From: Eupeodes corollae
Lineage: Eukaryota; Arthropoda; Insecta; Diptera; Syrphidae
Length of the DNA: 64,000 nt
Direction of reading: 5' to 3'
Assembly (NCBI RefSeq): GCF_945859685.1
Contig: NC_079149.1
Span: forward strand, 115,045,575 to 115,109,574
In this document: piece after piece, positions 50,276-61,297 of the stretch
Layout: each line of letters begins with the position of its first letter
How positions within the stretch are numbered: the stretch's first letter is position 1
Program-made: the position numbers and the translations under genes
Notes under the pieces: generated by a model
Told to the model about the DNA's origin: nothing
Seen by the model: the letters and a program-made list of their open reading frames with translations, nothing else
Databases searched by the model: none

Positions 50276-50509
50276 TTCATTGCGTTCTAGTAGCGGGTAT
50301 AATTAAAAGCGAGCACTGGTGTAATTTTTACTTGTCAAATGCTAGAGGCTGACAGTTGTTCAAATTTGTATTGGAAAACCTTTTACAACTTTGTTTTGGA
50401 TATGTTCTTTCATATTTATTTCAATTTTTTACATGCTAACGTGAACAATACTTTTATTAAATTGCTTAAAAACTACTTAACATTTAATTTCAATTTTAAC
50501 TATAGTGTT
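50276..50509. other. AT-rich spacer
   Basis: Spacer between the repeat copy and the mariner; nothing recognised. Confidence 0.4.
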
Positions 50510-51290
50510 TTTTAATAAGAGCGTGTAAATGTTGTGTTTAGATGTCGTGGCGTTTGCTGTGTGGCACGTAGTGTCGTCCTGCTGGAACCAAATGTCGCGT
50601 AGGTTTTTAGGTATCATCGTTATGTAGCGCTCGCTGTTGACGTTGACCGCCCCACTAACGTCGTTTTCAAAAAAGTACGGACCAATTACGTCACCGGCAC
50701 AAAATCCACACCAAGCGGTAACTTTTTAAGGATGCATTATCACCTGGTGAACCTCGCGTGGGTTAGTGTCATCCCAGATATGACAATTTTGGTTATTAAC
50801 ACAGTGCCAAAAATTCGCATCGTCACTAAAGATGATTTTTCGGGAAAAATTGAGGTCCTCTTCCAAACGATCCGTAGCCCAGTCAGCGAACTAACAATGT
50901 TGTCTATGGTCATGAACTTTGAGCTCCTGGGTCAGTTGGATCTTGTACGGAGGAAGGCCCAAGTCAGGACGAAAAATTTGATAAGTTCACGGACCACGGC
51001 GATCTTTCGTTCCTATAAAGTACGAGTGTTGGCTGTCTGTTTGCTAAACCGCTTGTCTCAAATTTTATAGGTTTAAGAGTCAACTATGAAGGGCCACCAC
51101 GTCTACCGTAAAATAGACGCAATGCGCGCAACGTTTTGCGTTAACGAACACTCATTTTGATAAAAATGTTTCATAATATGAACGGGCTATTCAATCGAGT
51201 TACTTGCCATAATTATTTGGCATAAACAACTGAATTATAAACAAAAGATTTGACAGATGTCACCAAAACAAAATGACCTCCACGGAGGCC
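50510..51290 (-). mobile_element. Mariner-like transposon, third lineage, longer copy
   Basis: Same family as 36200-36690; the end TGTCACCAAAACAAAATGAC matches. On the minus strand the transposase reads LTQELKVHDHRQ, then EEDLNFSRKIIFSDDANFW (first catalytic Asp) and VNNQNCHIWDD. ITAWCGFCAGDVIGPYFFEN-like sequence follows, then SERYITMIPKNLRDIWFQQD with the second catalytic Asp and TTCHTANAT. It breaks off near 50510, before the third acidic residue. Frameshifts occur near 51000 and 50730. Confidence 0.85.
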
Positions 51291-51297
51291 CCAAACT

Positions 51298-51465
51298 CTT
51301 ACTTACTTAAGGTGGCGCTACAGTCCGGGGCGGACCTGGGCCTCAACCAACAAGCGTCTCCAGCCAGCTCGGTCCCTAGCTAGCTGTCTCCAGTTTCGCA
51401 CGCCAAGTTGGTTGAGGTCCTCTCCCACCTGGGTACGCCACCTGAGTCGCGGTCTTCCTCTACTC
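51298..51465 (-). mobile_element. RTE-type retrotransposon 3' end, 5'-truncated
   Basis: The minus strand reads SRGRPRLRWRTQVGEDLNQL then GVRNWRQLARDRAGWRRLL and VEAQVRPGL, the usual last ~55 residues of RTE-type proteins. It is followed by a stop and a TAAGTAAGTAAG tail (51298-51309 in complement). The fragment is markedly GC-rich and little decayed compared with the other RTE pieces, so it is probably a younger, severely truncated insertion. It abuts the mariner end at 51290. Confidence 0.85.
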
Positions 51466-53721
51466 ACCAATTTAAACACCTTATAGAAGAAGTAAAAATC
51501 TGGTTTTGTAGAGAGAGGCATTGTCTTGATGAAATAAAATGTTAACTTTTAAATAATTGTATTAGAAAAAATGAGATTTTCGAAATTTCTACATTTTCTT
51601 ATCAAAATATTTTGTAAGGTGTTTTTTTTTTTTGTTGTGTGGAAAAATGACCAAATTTTTGTTCTAAGATATTTTTTGGTAACAATTCAAAATGAAAGAG
51701 TTCAAAAAAAAAAAAGACTTTTAACCTTTACAGGATTGTAAACAAAAATTGTGTTTCCTTAAAGAAGAACAAAAAACCTTTTTGGATATAAAGCTAAGAC
51801 TCTACATTTTCAAATTTTAAAGCTTTAAAATTCCTATATTTCTTACAATGGTTAATCTATGTTTTCCAATATAAAAACTAACAAAGTTTAAAAGTTGCTA
51901 TTGAAAGAAACAAGGACGGGGCTACCAATATTTTAAATAAATATTTTTAGAATACTAAAAAAATTTAATCAATTTAGATACAAACTGTTTTGTTTTTGTT
52001 TATAGGCATAGTCAACCAAAGAACTGTTTCCTGTCAATATCAAACATGGGTAAAAATATGCGCCTTTGGGATAAAAGTTTCTATTTTCATACTGTCCAGA
52101 AAAAAAGTAAAAAAAAAACGTACCTGTAAGAATTCTCTATAGTACTTTTAAAATGTCTATTTTTATTTAGGGAAAAAAGGGTTTTTATGAAATTAATTTT
52201 TTTTTATACAACAAGATTTAAATGTTGTATTTTAATATTATCATTAAAAGTTACTTTTAATTTCTATATCGTTGACCTTTTAAAGGTTATGCGTGTTCAG
52301 AATGTATTTTTTTTTCGTTCATGTATCTAAATCAGGAAGTTATGTTTCAGGGTTTTATCTGCTTGAAAAATTCTTCTTTTTGATCTTAAAGGACTAATAT
52401 AAAAGTTCGGCAGATTCCATGAGGTTTTTAACTTTCTCTCGTACTTACTATCGATACATGAGGTGAGGATTAAGAACATAACCACTTCATTAAGAGCTTA
52501 TTCAACATTGTGATAAACAAAAAATATAAAATAAAATATTGGACGAATATTGATAATTTTGTCTCTTTGAAAAAAAATCGAAAAGAATTTATTTTCAGAA
52601 GACCAACACAAGTTTTTTAAAGGTTTGCCCTCCTACCGCATTAACAAAATCAAAAACAGTTTCAAAGCTAAAAAAAAGTTTTACTTTCGGGTTCTTATAA
52701 AAGATTTCAAATGTTAAGTATTCAATATTTGTGTACTTTATTTTCAGAATTTATTTTAAGAAGTGATTTGCTGGCTAAGATTTGACTCATGCATTTACTT
52801 AAATTTTATTATTTGAAGGTACTTCTATAAAATTGAATTAAACCTTTACGCAGACTATTGGCAGTATTGAGTTTTTTAAGCATTGAATTTCACATGAATT
52901 TTGTAGACGATGATGTCAAGATCAGAATTTAATATGCAGTTCTGAAGAACAGTGATTTTCCTCCAATTAATTTTATAGCAATCGGCTTTTTACATTCTTG
53001 CATTCTCTTAATTCCCCATTTAGCACCCCAGTTTTATGTGCAAAACTTCCCCAACGCTCAGTGGAGATGTTCATATAACCTGACCAAAATTTAAAAGAAT
53101 GCAGAAAAAGCAAAAATAATTCATTCATTCTCAAAGATTGCATTCAATTGATTGCTGTGAAATGAATGGGAGGAAAAAATGATTGCAATATTTTTGTTAC
53201 ATGTGAATGGAGATTGCAAAATTGAAGTCCCAAACTGAAGTCAATGAATGCATTCTTTAAAATCGCTGGTGGGTATCAGACTTGAACCCATCCAAATGCT
53301 ACTTGAATTGAACAGTTCATGCAATTTCTAACCCGACGAAAAAGAGATTTATCAGTACCAAATGAACGAATTTTCTCAGGTCACTAAGAAGTTTTCGTTT
53401 TTTAAAACACTTCTTAACTTGAAGTAACACCTGAAAAACAAACAATTTAAGTGCAACTGGACGATAATTTAAGGGGGGATATTCTCTTCGCTTAGAGAAA
53501 GTAAAATAAAATATTCTAGGTTAATACTTTCATTTATTCTGGAGCTATTTGAGTACAAAATTATTTCATACTAAATTTTAGTATTTTTGGAAGGTTTTTT
53601 TTTTAGTTAATAACATCATTTATTTTCAAAATATAATTTTGCTAGCATTATTTAGGTCTTTTTATTTTTTAAGCTTTTAATTGGATTTTGTTTTAAACTT
53701 TTTTAGCAACAATGACTTTTG
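51466..53721. other. AT-rich DNA, nothing recognised
   Basis: Long A/T-rich stretch with homopolymers. 53030-53250 repeats ATTCATTC/GAATGAAT-type words. No gene or element signal. Confidence 0.45.
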
Positions 53722-54931
53722 TACAGGGCTGTTGGAAAAATGTTGGTCAAAGTTTTATCTTTGATTTTTTTTTCGAATTTCGTCAAATGCTTTGAAGACA
53801 TATTTTATAATGAGGTTTTATTTTATCATGTGGTTCAAATTATAAATAAATTAGTTGGCGCAACAGACCATGAAGAACCAGGACCTAGTGACTTACAACT
53901 CTCAACCATTCCTGTGGGCTAGTAATGTTGTCAGAGATGGAAGGGAGCTACAGTTTATATGCCATATATGAACGGCTTATTTGAGAAAGCACTTTTTCAT
54001 GACGCGAATTACTCTTGGAGGAATTGTCAATTCCTTTTAAATTTGCAATTGGATTGAGATCTGGAGTGTAGGAAGTCTAACTTAGTACATCGATATTATT
54101 TTCTTCTTCGAAGTACTTTTATTTTTAGTCATAAAAGTTTCAGCTTCTCAAAAGCTTAATATAAGTCATGGTAAAAATAAAAACAAATTTATACCTACAA
54201 TTTTGTCTGTACCTATGACAAGGAGCATTGTCCTGTTGAAAAATGAAACTGCAAATGTCCCCAAAAGCTCTAGCACCGTGGGCTCGGTAACCTCTAACAT
54301 GGAGCTTGAATTTTGATTCGTATGAAAAAATTAAATAGTTTCACATGTCTTCAGTCCAATTTAGGTGCTCCTGAGCCCAGAGCAATCGTTTTTCTTTGAC
54401 TCATTTTAAAAAATCCGGCGTCAGTACCGCCTTGAGTACTCTTAAACCAGCTTTCACAAGCCTTTTTCTCACTCAGCTTGACGAAATTACTTTGCCTGTA
54501 TATTGACACAGATCGTTTTTAAAATCCACCGAAGTCCTGAACAAATGCTGACGGCTGTAAAACACAAAAAACTCATCTTCTACTAGGGTTGTCTTTTTTA
54601 GCCTCCCTGAGGATTTTTTCCTCCTAGTGGTCTCGGTCTCACTATATTTTTTTAAATTCCATGCCACAGTTTGTTGAACAATATCCAGTCTTGACAAACA
54701 CAAAATATTGCCTGATTTTTTTGCCACAAAATCACTTCGGTTGGTATTGGACTACTGTCACGAGCCAAATGCAACTCTTATTGATAATAACATCAACTTT
54801 TATACAGTATTTAAATGGAATGACAAGTTGCTACCTAGAGCAAAAAATAAACCGTAGCATTAATAAAATCCAGAACTAATCTCGAAAAGGGTAGTACAAT
54901 GTTTGACCAACATATTTTGAACAGCCCTGTA
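53722..54931 (-). mobile_element. Tc1-like DNA transposon with both inverted repeats
   Basis: TACAGGGCTGTT at 53722 mirrors AACAGCCCTGTA at 54920-54931. The inverted repeats run for about 28 bp and share the inner TGTTGGTCAAA. The flanking TA is the expected Tc1-type target. On the minus strand the transposase gives the DNA-binding region (NLKKYSETETTRRKKSSGRL, SRQHLFRTSVDFKNDL), then a decayed core. The read KYFEEENNIDVLS followed by TPDLNPIANLKG near 54130-54040 is the region of the third acidic residue. Stops and frameshifts throughout. A SINE interrupts the last part. Apart from that insert the length is about 1 kb. Confidence 0.9.
53845..54035 (-). mobile_element. SINE, copy 2, inserted in the Tc1-like element
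   Basis: The reverse complement of the 9070-9262 part of SINE copy 1: shared GGACCTAGTGACTTACAACT, CAACCATTCCTGTG, GAACGGCTTATTTGAGAAAG and ACTCTTGGAGGAATTGTCA. The tRNA-like head with the B box is missing, as expected from 5' truncation during retroposition. Confidence 0.8.
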
Positions 54932-56260
54932 CATTAAAATAAGCTTGAAAAATATTTTTTTTGTAATAATATTTGCGCTGAAAATCAATTTTTAACAAAT
55001 GTTTGTTATTGGTAGTATATTTTTTTAGGCTTTTATTGGTTTGTTTAATATTTGGGAACAATCAAAATTTTCACTTTTTTTAATTTAAAAACCATAAAAA
55101 CACTAAATTTTTGTGAAAATCTTAACTGGTTCCTTAGATATAGTATCCAAAACGTACGAAAATACGCACACAGAGACATCAGTTGAAAAACCATTGATTT
55201 AAATTCTAGCGATTTTGAAAAGTATAGAAAAGTCAAAACTTCCCCTACGATAGAAGAAAAACACATCAACAAATCAAAACTAACAAAATTACTGTACACA
55301 TTACATAGTTTTGAAAATTATATACATTTTTGATATTTTCAACATCAAATGATGCAAACATATATTTTTAAGTTGTAAAGTTGACTTAAAAATCAGAAGA
55401 ATTTCAGACCTTAAAAGAAAGAGTTTATCAATTAATCTGGCATGCCTGATTTAAGAATAATTCTCAATATTCCATTTAATGGCAATTTCAAAAATACTCC
55501 TTCTTGAAACGATTTTCATTAATAAAACAAGCTAAATTCATCTGAACTCCTGCTAAAAATAGTGTTGTACAAATAATATACATAAACGTAAACAAAGATT
55601 CTTTGAGCAGCGGGGAAAGCTATTGAACTATTCCAATAGTAACGTTCTTCGAAAATTGAAAATTTGATTTAAAAAAACATCTTTGACAGGCAATCATGTT
55701 TTAAATTTTTGCTTTTATAAAAAAGCAAATATACATTCACTGCTATGAGCCAATCCTGTATTTTTCTAAAATCATTGTCAATAATTTAAATATTAAAACT
55801 GTTTTACTAGAAATTGACTAGATTTGTAAAGGTGTACAAAGGCACTTTAAAGAATAGAACTCATTAGAATGATCAAAATTTATTTAAATAAAATCTTTAG
55901 AAAAAAGGACTTAACATAATTCTAAATTCTTAACAATAGCCTTAGAGGAAAATCAATTTATTCATGTATTGTGATTGTGTGTTTGTTCTCAATTGTTACA
56001 CGTGTTTCCAATACACACTCATACCTCTATACCATAGCCTAATAATCCTGTCAAAAGTTTTGTGTGTTTACTACTGACTGACCTGTGCGGTGGTGTTCGA
56101 AGGGAAAAGAAATAAATGACAACCGTGTGAATAAATTTAACAAAACTTTAACTACTAACACACAAACCTTGAAGTATTTATTATTCACCCAGAAAAAATA
56201 TTATACTCTCTCAACTTTTCATTTCAATATCCTTGTTATCTGAGTGAGTGACAGAGGAAA
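54932..56260. other. AT-rich DNA, nothing recognised
   Basis: A/T-rich, no element ends or coding signal. Composition becomes more mixed after 56000 (CTGACTGACCTGTGCGGTGG), approaching the candidate exon. Confidence 0.4.
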
Positions 56261-56347
56261 ATGTTTCTTGGCATCATCATCATCGTCCTCGTCTTCATTG
56301 TCGGTCGTCGTCAGAACTCAGGATTCAGGACTCTGGTCTCAGCTCAG
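56261..56347 (+). CDS. Candidate first coding exon with signal peptide
   Basis: ATG at 56261 sits in a good fly context (GAGGAAAATG), with an in-frame TGA seven codons upstream. It opens 29 codons beginning MFLGIIIIVLVFIVGRRQNS: a short N-region, a strongly hydrophobic core of about 11 residues, then polar residues. The exon ends exactly in CTCAG|GTAAGTG, a near-perfect splice donor, in phase 0. That is the layout of the signal-peptide exon of a secreted or membrane protein. The rest of the gene would lie beyond a long intron, past or within the retrotransposons downstream; no second exon was found. Part of the hydrophobic core comes from an ATC/GTC trinucleotide-like run, so chance remains possible. 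Confidence 0.35.
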
Positions 56348-57189
56348 GTAAGTGATGGGTGCGAGGTACCTATAACACACATACTATAGTATAGTATATA
56401 AATAGAAATAAGAAAAGTAAGTAGGTATCCTTTTTCTGAATAAAATTCAATTACCAGAAGCCAAAGGTAAATCCCACATCGCATTCTCGAAGTGTATATA
56501 CTTGTATATTCTGATTTGAAACAGAAATCTCATTTGCCATTATGGACAAGGACCATAATGAAGGATGGTCAATTGGATTTAAAATGAAATATAAAGTTTG
56601 AAAAGCTACGAATAAAGGTATAAGAAAGGAGAATGACAAAAAGGATCTGGACATACAATCACACATATACTTATATTATATACAGTATAAGTGTAAGTAA
56701 TATGTGTGTGTTTTTCCTTAAAATGTGAAGAAAAGCAGATTTGCTTAGTAAATCGTGTGGAAAGATGGATACCTCTATACTGACTCCGTATAAGACTCGT
56801 ATCCTGTACCTTGATCATGGCTTACTTTTTGAGTAAAAGGTGAAATGGATTTGATTGAAATATTGTGTAATGGTTTGATGATTGATTGATTGGATAAACC
56901 TGGAAAGTGAATTCTATATGGTGACATTGATCCTTGCTTTTTTTCTCTCCCTCTTTAAAGAGGTCATCAAATAAAATAGCTTCAAGGGGACAGCAAGACA
57001 AATGGAATAAATATTTATGTTATTTTAGAAAATAACCAAGTGATGCATGATTTTGATTTGAAAGTTATGAGATATACAAAAGGTCATACAATTATAATTA
57101 ATTATCGCATGATTGGGAGTAAGGTACTCTTGGAATTATAACAACATATTGATCTTGCAGTTCTGAATATCAATCATTCCTGGTGGAGA

Positions 57190-57224
<35 letters not shown>

Positions 57225-57239
57225 ATATTCGTTTTGTGT
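56348..57239. other. AT-rich DNA with long AT dinucleotide repeat
   Basis: (AT)n at 57193-57221. The remainder is A/T-rich and would be intronic if the candidate exon upstream is real. Confidence 0.4.
57193..57221. repeat. (AT)14 microsatellite
   Basis: Uninterrupted AT dinucleotides, about 14 units. Confidence 0.95.
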
Positions 57240-57905
57240 GAGCAGAGAATACAAAAACTTTACCTTTTCGTGGTGTGATGTCAATGCTGAGGATGTTAAA
57301 GGACCACTACTGCAGACTGTATAATGGCGACGAGGAACTAAAAAAAAAACACATCTAAGGAGACGAGCTGTTAAGAGCCATTTCAAGTTTTAATATCCCT
57401 GCCAAACTCGTCCGTTTCGACATGGTGACCATGGAGAATTTGCACTGCTTTTTAAAAGTTAAGACAAGTTGATGTGCTGTCATGTGATTTGTTTAACATC
57501 GTTCTTTACGAAACAGTTCAAAGCTCCTTCGTCAACACTCAAGGCACTATCTCTCAATAGCTTGTCCAATTACTCGCATATCGGAAGAACTTATCGTGAT
57601 AACAGTGGGGTTTTTGTGGTTACATAAACAAGGGGCGGCAAAAATAGGTTAAGCGGCTAATAAGGGCAAACAAAGTACATGATGCTATCAAGAAATTATC
57701 TACAATACCAACGTCACAGGAACCTAAGGACTAAAGAATTACTCTTAATAAACGCTGTTTATTAGGGTTAAAAAAGCCATTTAGTAGGAAAGCCCTTACT
57801 CGGGCAACCAAAGTGTAACTATAATAAGTCCCTCATCTTCCCTGTCCTGCTATTCAGTGTAGAAGTTTGTAGTAGGACAAAAGAGCATGAAAGCACCTTG
57901 GGTCG
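57240..57905 (+). mobile_element. RTE-type retrotransposon fragment 3 (thumb and C-terminal part)
   Basis: It begins with SMLRMLKDHYCRLYNGDEEL (linker before the reverse transcriptase), then jumps directly to DELLRAISSFNIPAKLVRF, so the fingers and motif A are deleted. DVLSCDLFNIVL and NTQGTISQ (motif B neighbourhood) follow. At the place of the YADD box the DNA goes straight from ACTCGCATA to TCGGAAGAAC, removing the catalytic residues. LGLKKPFSRKALTRATKV and ESTLGRFKSKV lie near the end. It is joined to a second RTE copy near 57905. Confidence 0.75.
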
Positions 57906-59407
57906 TTTTAAGAGTAAAGTTCGTCTTGTGCGCAAAGAAGATGAAGGGAAGAAAAGATGTTTTACAGCGACGTACACTTATGAATATAATGTCAAATGGC
58001 TACATTCGCAAGAGATCGCCAGATCCTTCTTTGACCAAGTTACATGTAACCTCTCTAGAAGTTCTCTGCCGAACTAGTGCTACTCAGGAGCAGAAGAGAC
58101 AAGAGGAACACCGACTTCTCAAAAGGAAAAAGATAGAAGATGAGAAGCATGCGGTCGAAAATGTTGAGAGGTTCGGAAGCAGGAATAAAGTTCGAAAGTT
58201 CTATGAGCAGGTGGAACTAAATTCACAAGTACATAAAGCTCAAACAAAAGGCTGCAAAGACGAGAGTGGACACATCATAGGGAACCGCAATCAATGCTGA
58301 AGATATGGGAAAAATACTTCTGAAGACTGTATAACGGCGAGGACAAACCGAATTCCACTGTCAGTCAGGATCATCCATTCAACATAGACAACAAAAGACA
58401 ACACATCCGTCCTCCCGAACTAGACAAAGTACACATTACCATATCTAAGCTGAAGCCTAATAAAGCCGCTGGAGCAGATGGCTTGAATGCCGAGCTCTTT
58501 AAAGAAGCTGGAGATAAGTTGGTTAGGAGCATGCACCAACTTATCTGTAAGATATGGTCGGAAGAAAGCATGCACGATGAATGGAACCTCAGTATTGTTT
58601 CCCCGATTCTTAAAAAAGGAGACCCTCTAAACTGCACTATCTATAGAGGCATCAGTCTACTGAGCAATTAGCATCGCTTACAAAATCTTCTCTGCCGTAA
58701 TATGTGAACGTCTAATGCCCATCGTCAACAACCTCATAGGTCCTTATCAGTGTGGTTTAAGACCAGGAAAGCCCACAGTCGATCAAATATTCACATTACG
58801 GCAGATCCTGGATAGAACCAAAGAACACCAAATCGATACCCACCATCTCTTCATCGATTTTGAGGCCGCATATGACAGAATCTAAAGGGGCGAGCTGCAT
58901 AGAGCCATATCTAGGTTTGGCATCCCTTATAACTCGCATATGCTGAGGACATTGACATAATGGGAAGAACTCAGCGTGATGTCAAGGGGTTTAACGGTTA
59001 ATGAGGGCAAAACAAAGTACATGCTGTCGTCAAGAAAGGGCCTACAACACCGACGTCTTGGTCAAAATCTCACTATCAATAGACGTAACTTTGGGGTAGT
59101 CAAGGGCTTTGTCTACCTAGGCTCCTGTGTAAACGCAGATCAAACGAAGAATAACTCATGCTAACCGCTGTTTCTTAAGACTTGGAAAGCAATTGAGTGG
59201 CAAAGTCCAAGGACCAAAGTGTGGCTATATAAGACCCTTGTCATACCCGTGCTGATATACGGTGCAGAAGCATGGACTATTACAAAAGCGGATGAAAGCA
59301 AATTGGGTAATGTAACTTGAATCTTGAGATATCTAGCTAAGGACCGGGGATAAAGAAGTTTGTTGGGTGAGGCCCGAGTTCACACAGTACTGAAGTAAGT
59401 AAGTAAA
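57906..59407 (+). mobile_element. RTE-type retrotransposon fragment 4, with 3' tail
   Basis: It starts with the linker after the endonuclease (WLHSQEIARSFFDQV) and RNKVRKFYEQVE. The reverse transcriptase follows: KPNKAAGADGLNAELFKEAG, NLSIVSPILKKGDPLN, YRGISLL, SLSVWFKTRKAHSR in a shifted frame, and a motif A region with stops. Near 58935 it jumps to AYAEDIDIMGRTQRDV, so motif B is deleted and the box reads Y-A-E-D. LTVNEGKTKYMLSSRKG and FVYLGSCVNADQ follow. It ends in AAGTAAGTAAGTAAAG at 59389-59404. No endonuclease is present. The frame is open over 58483-58671, which shows the least decay. Confidence 0.85.
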
Positions 59408-59543
59408 GTAAAAAGAATATCTTAGGAGAACATTTTAAGTATAGTTCTGATAATTTTTTCTATTTTTTATGCTCCACAAAATTAACCAAAACAAATTTAA
59501 GACCATACCAATATCACATCTAAGAGCGTGTTATGGCACTGAT
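59408..59543. other. Spacer carrying the left target-site repeat
   Basis: A/T-rich. It ends with TGGCACTGAT at 59534-59543, which recurs exactly at 63773-63782 and brackets the next element. Confidence 0.7.
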
Positions 59544-59887
59544 AGATAGATAGATAAATTTTATTCATGAAAAACAAATTTTTATACAATGTATTGAATA
59601 GTGAACATGAATAAATTAAGACATGACAAAGTTTGTCGTGTGTCTCTAGTATACAATATTAAGTGACAATAATACGTTTATAATTTTTAAACATTAATTT
59701 GATTTTTTACTGATATATTTTGCCCCATATTTGTAATATTACAATTTTTAAAACAATTTTCGTGGACTTCGAGTTTAGTTAAAACGGAATGACTTTTAGT
59801 TAAGTTAAAACGGAATGACTTTTAGTTTAGTTAAAACAAAAATTAAAATTTGAACTAATGCTAAAACATACATTATTGTATAGCTAA
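59544..59887 (-). other. Retrotransposon 3' untranslated region and tail
   Basis: It contains a two-copy tandem repeat at about 59774-59832 (TTAAAACGGAATGACTTTTA twice, about 30 bases apart) and ends in an ATCT microsatellite (GATAGATAGATA in plus orientation). Such microsatellite tails take the place of poly-A in several non-LTR clades. Confidence 0.75.
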
Positions 59888-61297
59888 TTAAAAACTTTCG
59901 GTGATTATCCTTGTTCTATAAGCATAGGCCTTACTATAATAGTTGAATAGAAGCTGCCAGTCGAAGCCATTTAGATAACTCTTTACTTCCTCGATGAGTA
60001 GAACATTTTTACCAAAGTAGTGACGCCTTATTTCTTTAAGCACGGGGCAAACCCCAATAAAATGAAGGATGTCTTCCCTCTCTTGCAGATTACATAAACT
60101 ACAGTTCCCCGCCGTTCGATGTGGAGTAAAGTTTAATTTGATGAGTTCACCTCTAATTTTGAAAATGGTCCCTATGTTGTAGCACGAGAAACAGCTTTTA
60201 AAATAGTTACTTTCATTAAGATTGTAATTGATTAATGAATAATACTTTCGGTCTGTTGAACTGCGAGCTTTTTCGATAAAGGCATATCTTTCATTTTCGT
60301 CAGTCAGTTGAATTATTTCATAAAAAATCTTTTTCCACTGGTTTGAGTTAGCTTCTGACAGGTTAATCGTCATTCCACAGTTTCCGGCAAGTTTAACCCA
60401 AGTTTTGACGAAGAGAGTTTTATTTTTCAATGCATACTTAAGAATCATCTTTGGAAGTCTTGATTCTTCCATATTAATCACCCTTAATAAATAATCTGCA
60501 TGAAGTTTAAGAGCAGAAATAAACATTGTTGGCAACCCCGACTCCAGGTGATACATATATTTTGGCGTGTTTAATGGAAGGGAAAAGATTTTCCTTAGAA
60601 AGAACCGCAGCAGGCTTTCAGTTACCTCCTGTCGTTCTATCCCCCAAACTTGTGCACCATAAAACATAATAGATTTGGCTGTAGCATTAAATACACTATA
60701 TTTGGTGCTGATAGTTATTAAATTGTTGCTGAAAATGTTTTTCCAATTCTGGCATATTGCTGATTTCGCCTTATCTACTTTATTTATTAGGTGGTTTTCC
60801 ATTTTTAAATTGAACGATAATTCCAATCCGAGATAGGTATATTTTTTTACTACTTCTAGCTTACGTTCGCCATATTTCCAATTTTCACTGCTTGCAATTC
60901 TTCCGGACCCTTTTTGGAAAATCATAACCTTTGATTTTTCCACATTTACCTCCAGACCCCATATTAAGCAATACTGATAGAGCTTGTTTATCATCAGTTG
61001 CAATGAAGATGGTGATTCGGCAAGAATGACTATGTCATCCGCGTGCATGATAACCTTTACCTTTGTGTTGCCCATATCAACCCCACATGTAAGCCACTCC
61101 ACAAGGTCATCGAGAAAGAGTGCGAACAGTAAGGGGCTGAGGTTGCAGCCTTGTTTGACACCTCGGTTTGCAATCAGTCTTTCTGATCTGTCTCTACCAT
61201 TGCTTATATTTGCTGTTGTTTGCTGATAAAGTTTTATTAATCGACAGGCAGGTTCTAAAATCGACAAAAAAAGTATAGAGCTTTTTATTATGGTCAA
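59888..61297 (-). pseudogene. Retrotransposon ORF, 3' part: reverse transcriptase core and C-terminal Cys/His motif
   Basis: This continues the same protein in another phase. The overlap near 61255 passes from FVDF to RLIKLYQQTTANISNG, leaving out the residues that normally lie between motif A and this helix. A short deletion of roughly 60 bases probably both removed them and shifted the frame. Then come NRGVKQGCNLSPLLFALFLD (motif B), HADDIVILAES (motif C, with His for the usual Tyr or Phe before A-D-D), EVNVEKSKVMIF and KYTYLGLELSFN (motifs D and E) and a long thumb. The C-terminal motif is CSLCNLQEREDILHFIGVC (C-x2-C-x9-H-x4-C). About 470 codons; it ends with a stop at 59888. No RNase H domain is visible. 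Confidence 0.85.

Noticed and set aside
57887..58300. 137-codon frame with a charged coiled-coil appearance
   Set aside because: It is not a host gene: the part RNKVRKFYEQVE onwards is the RTE linker between endonuclease and reverse transcriptase.
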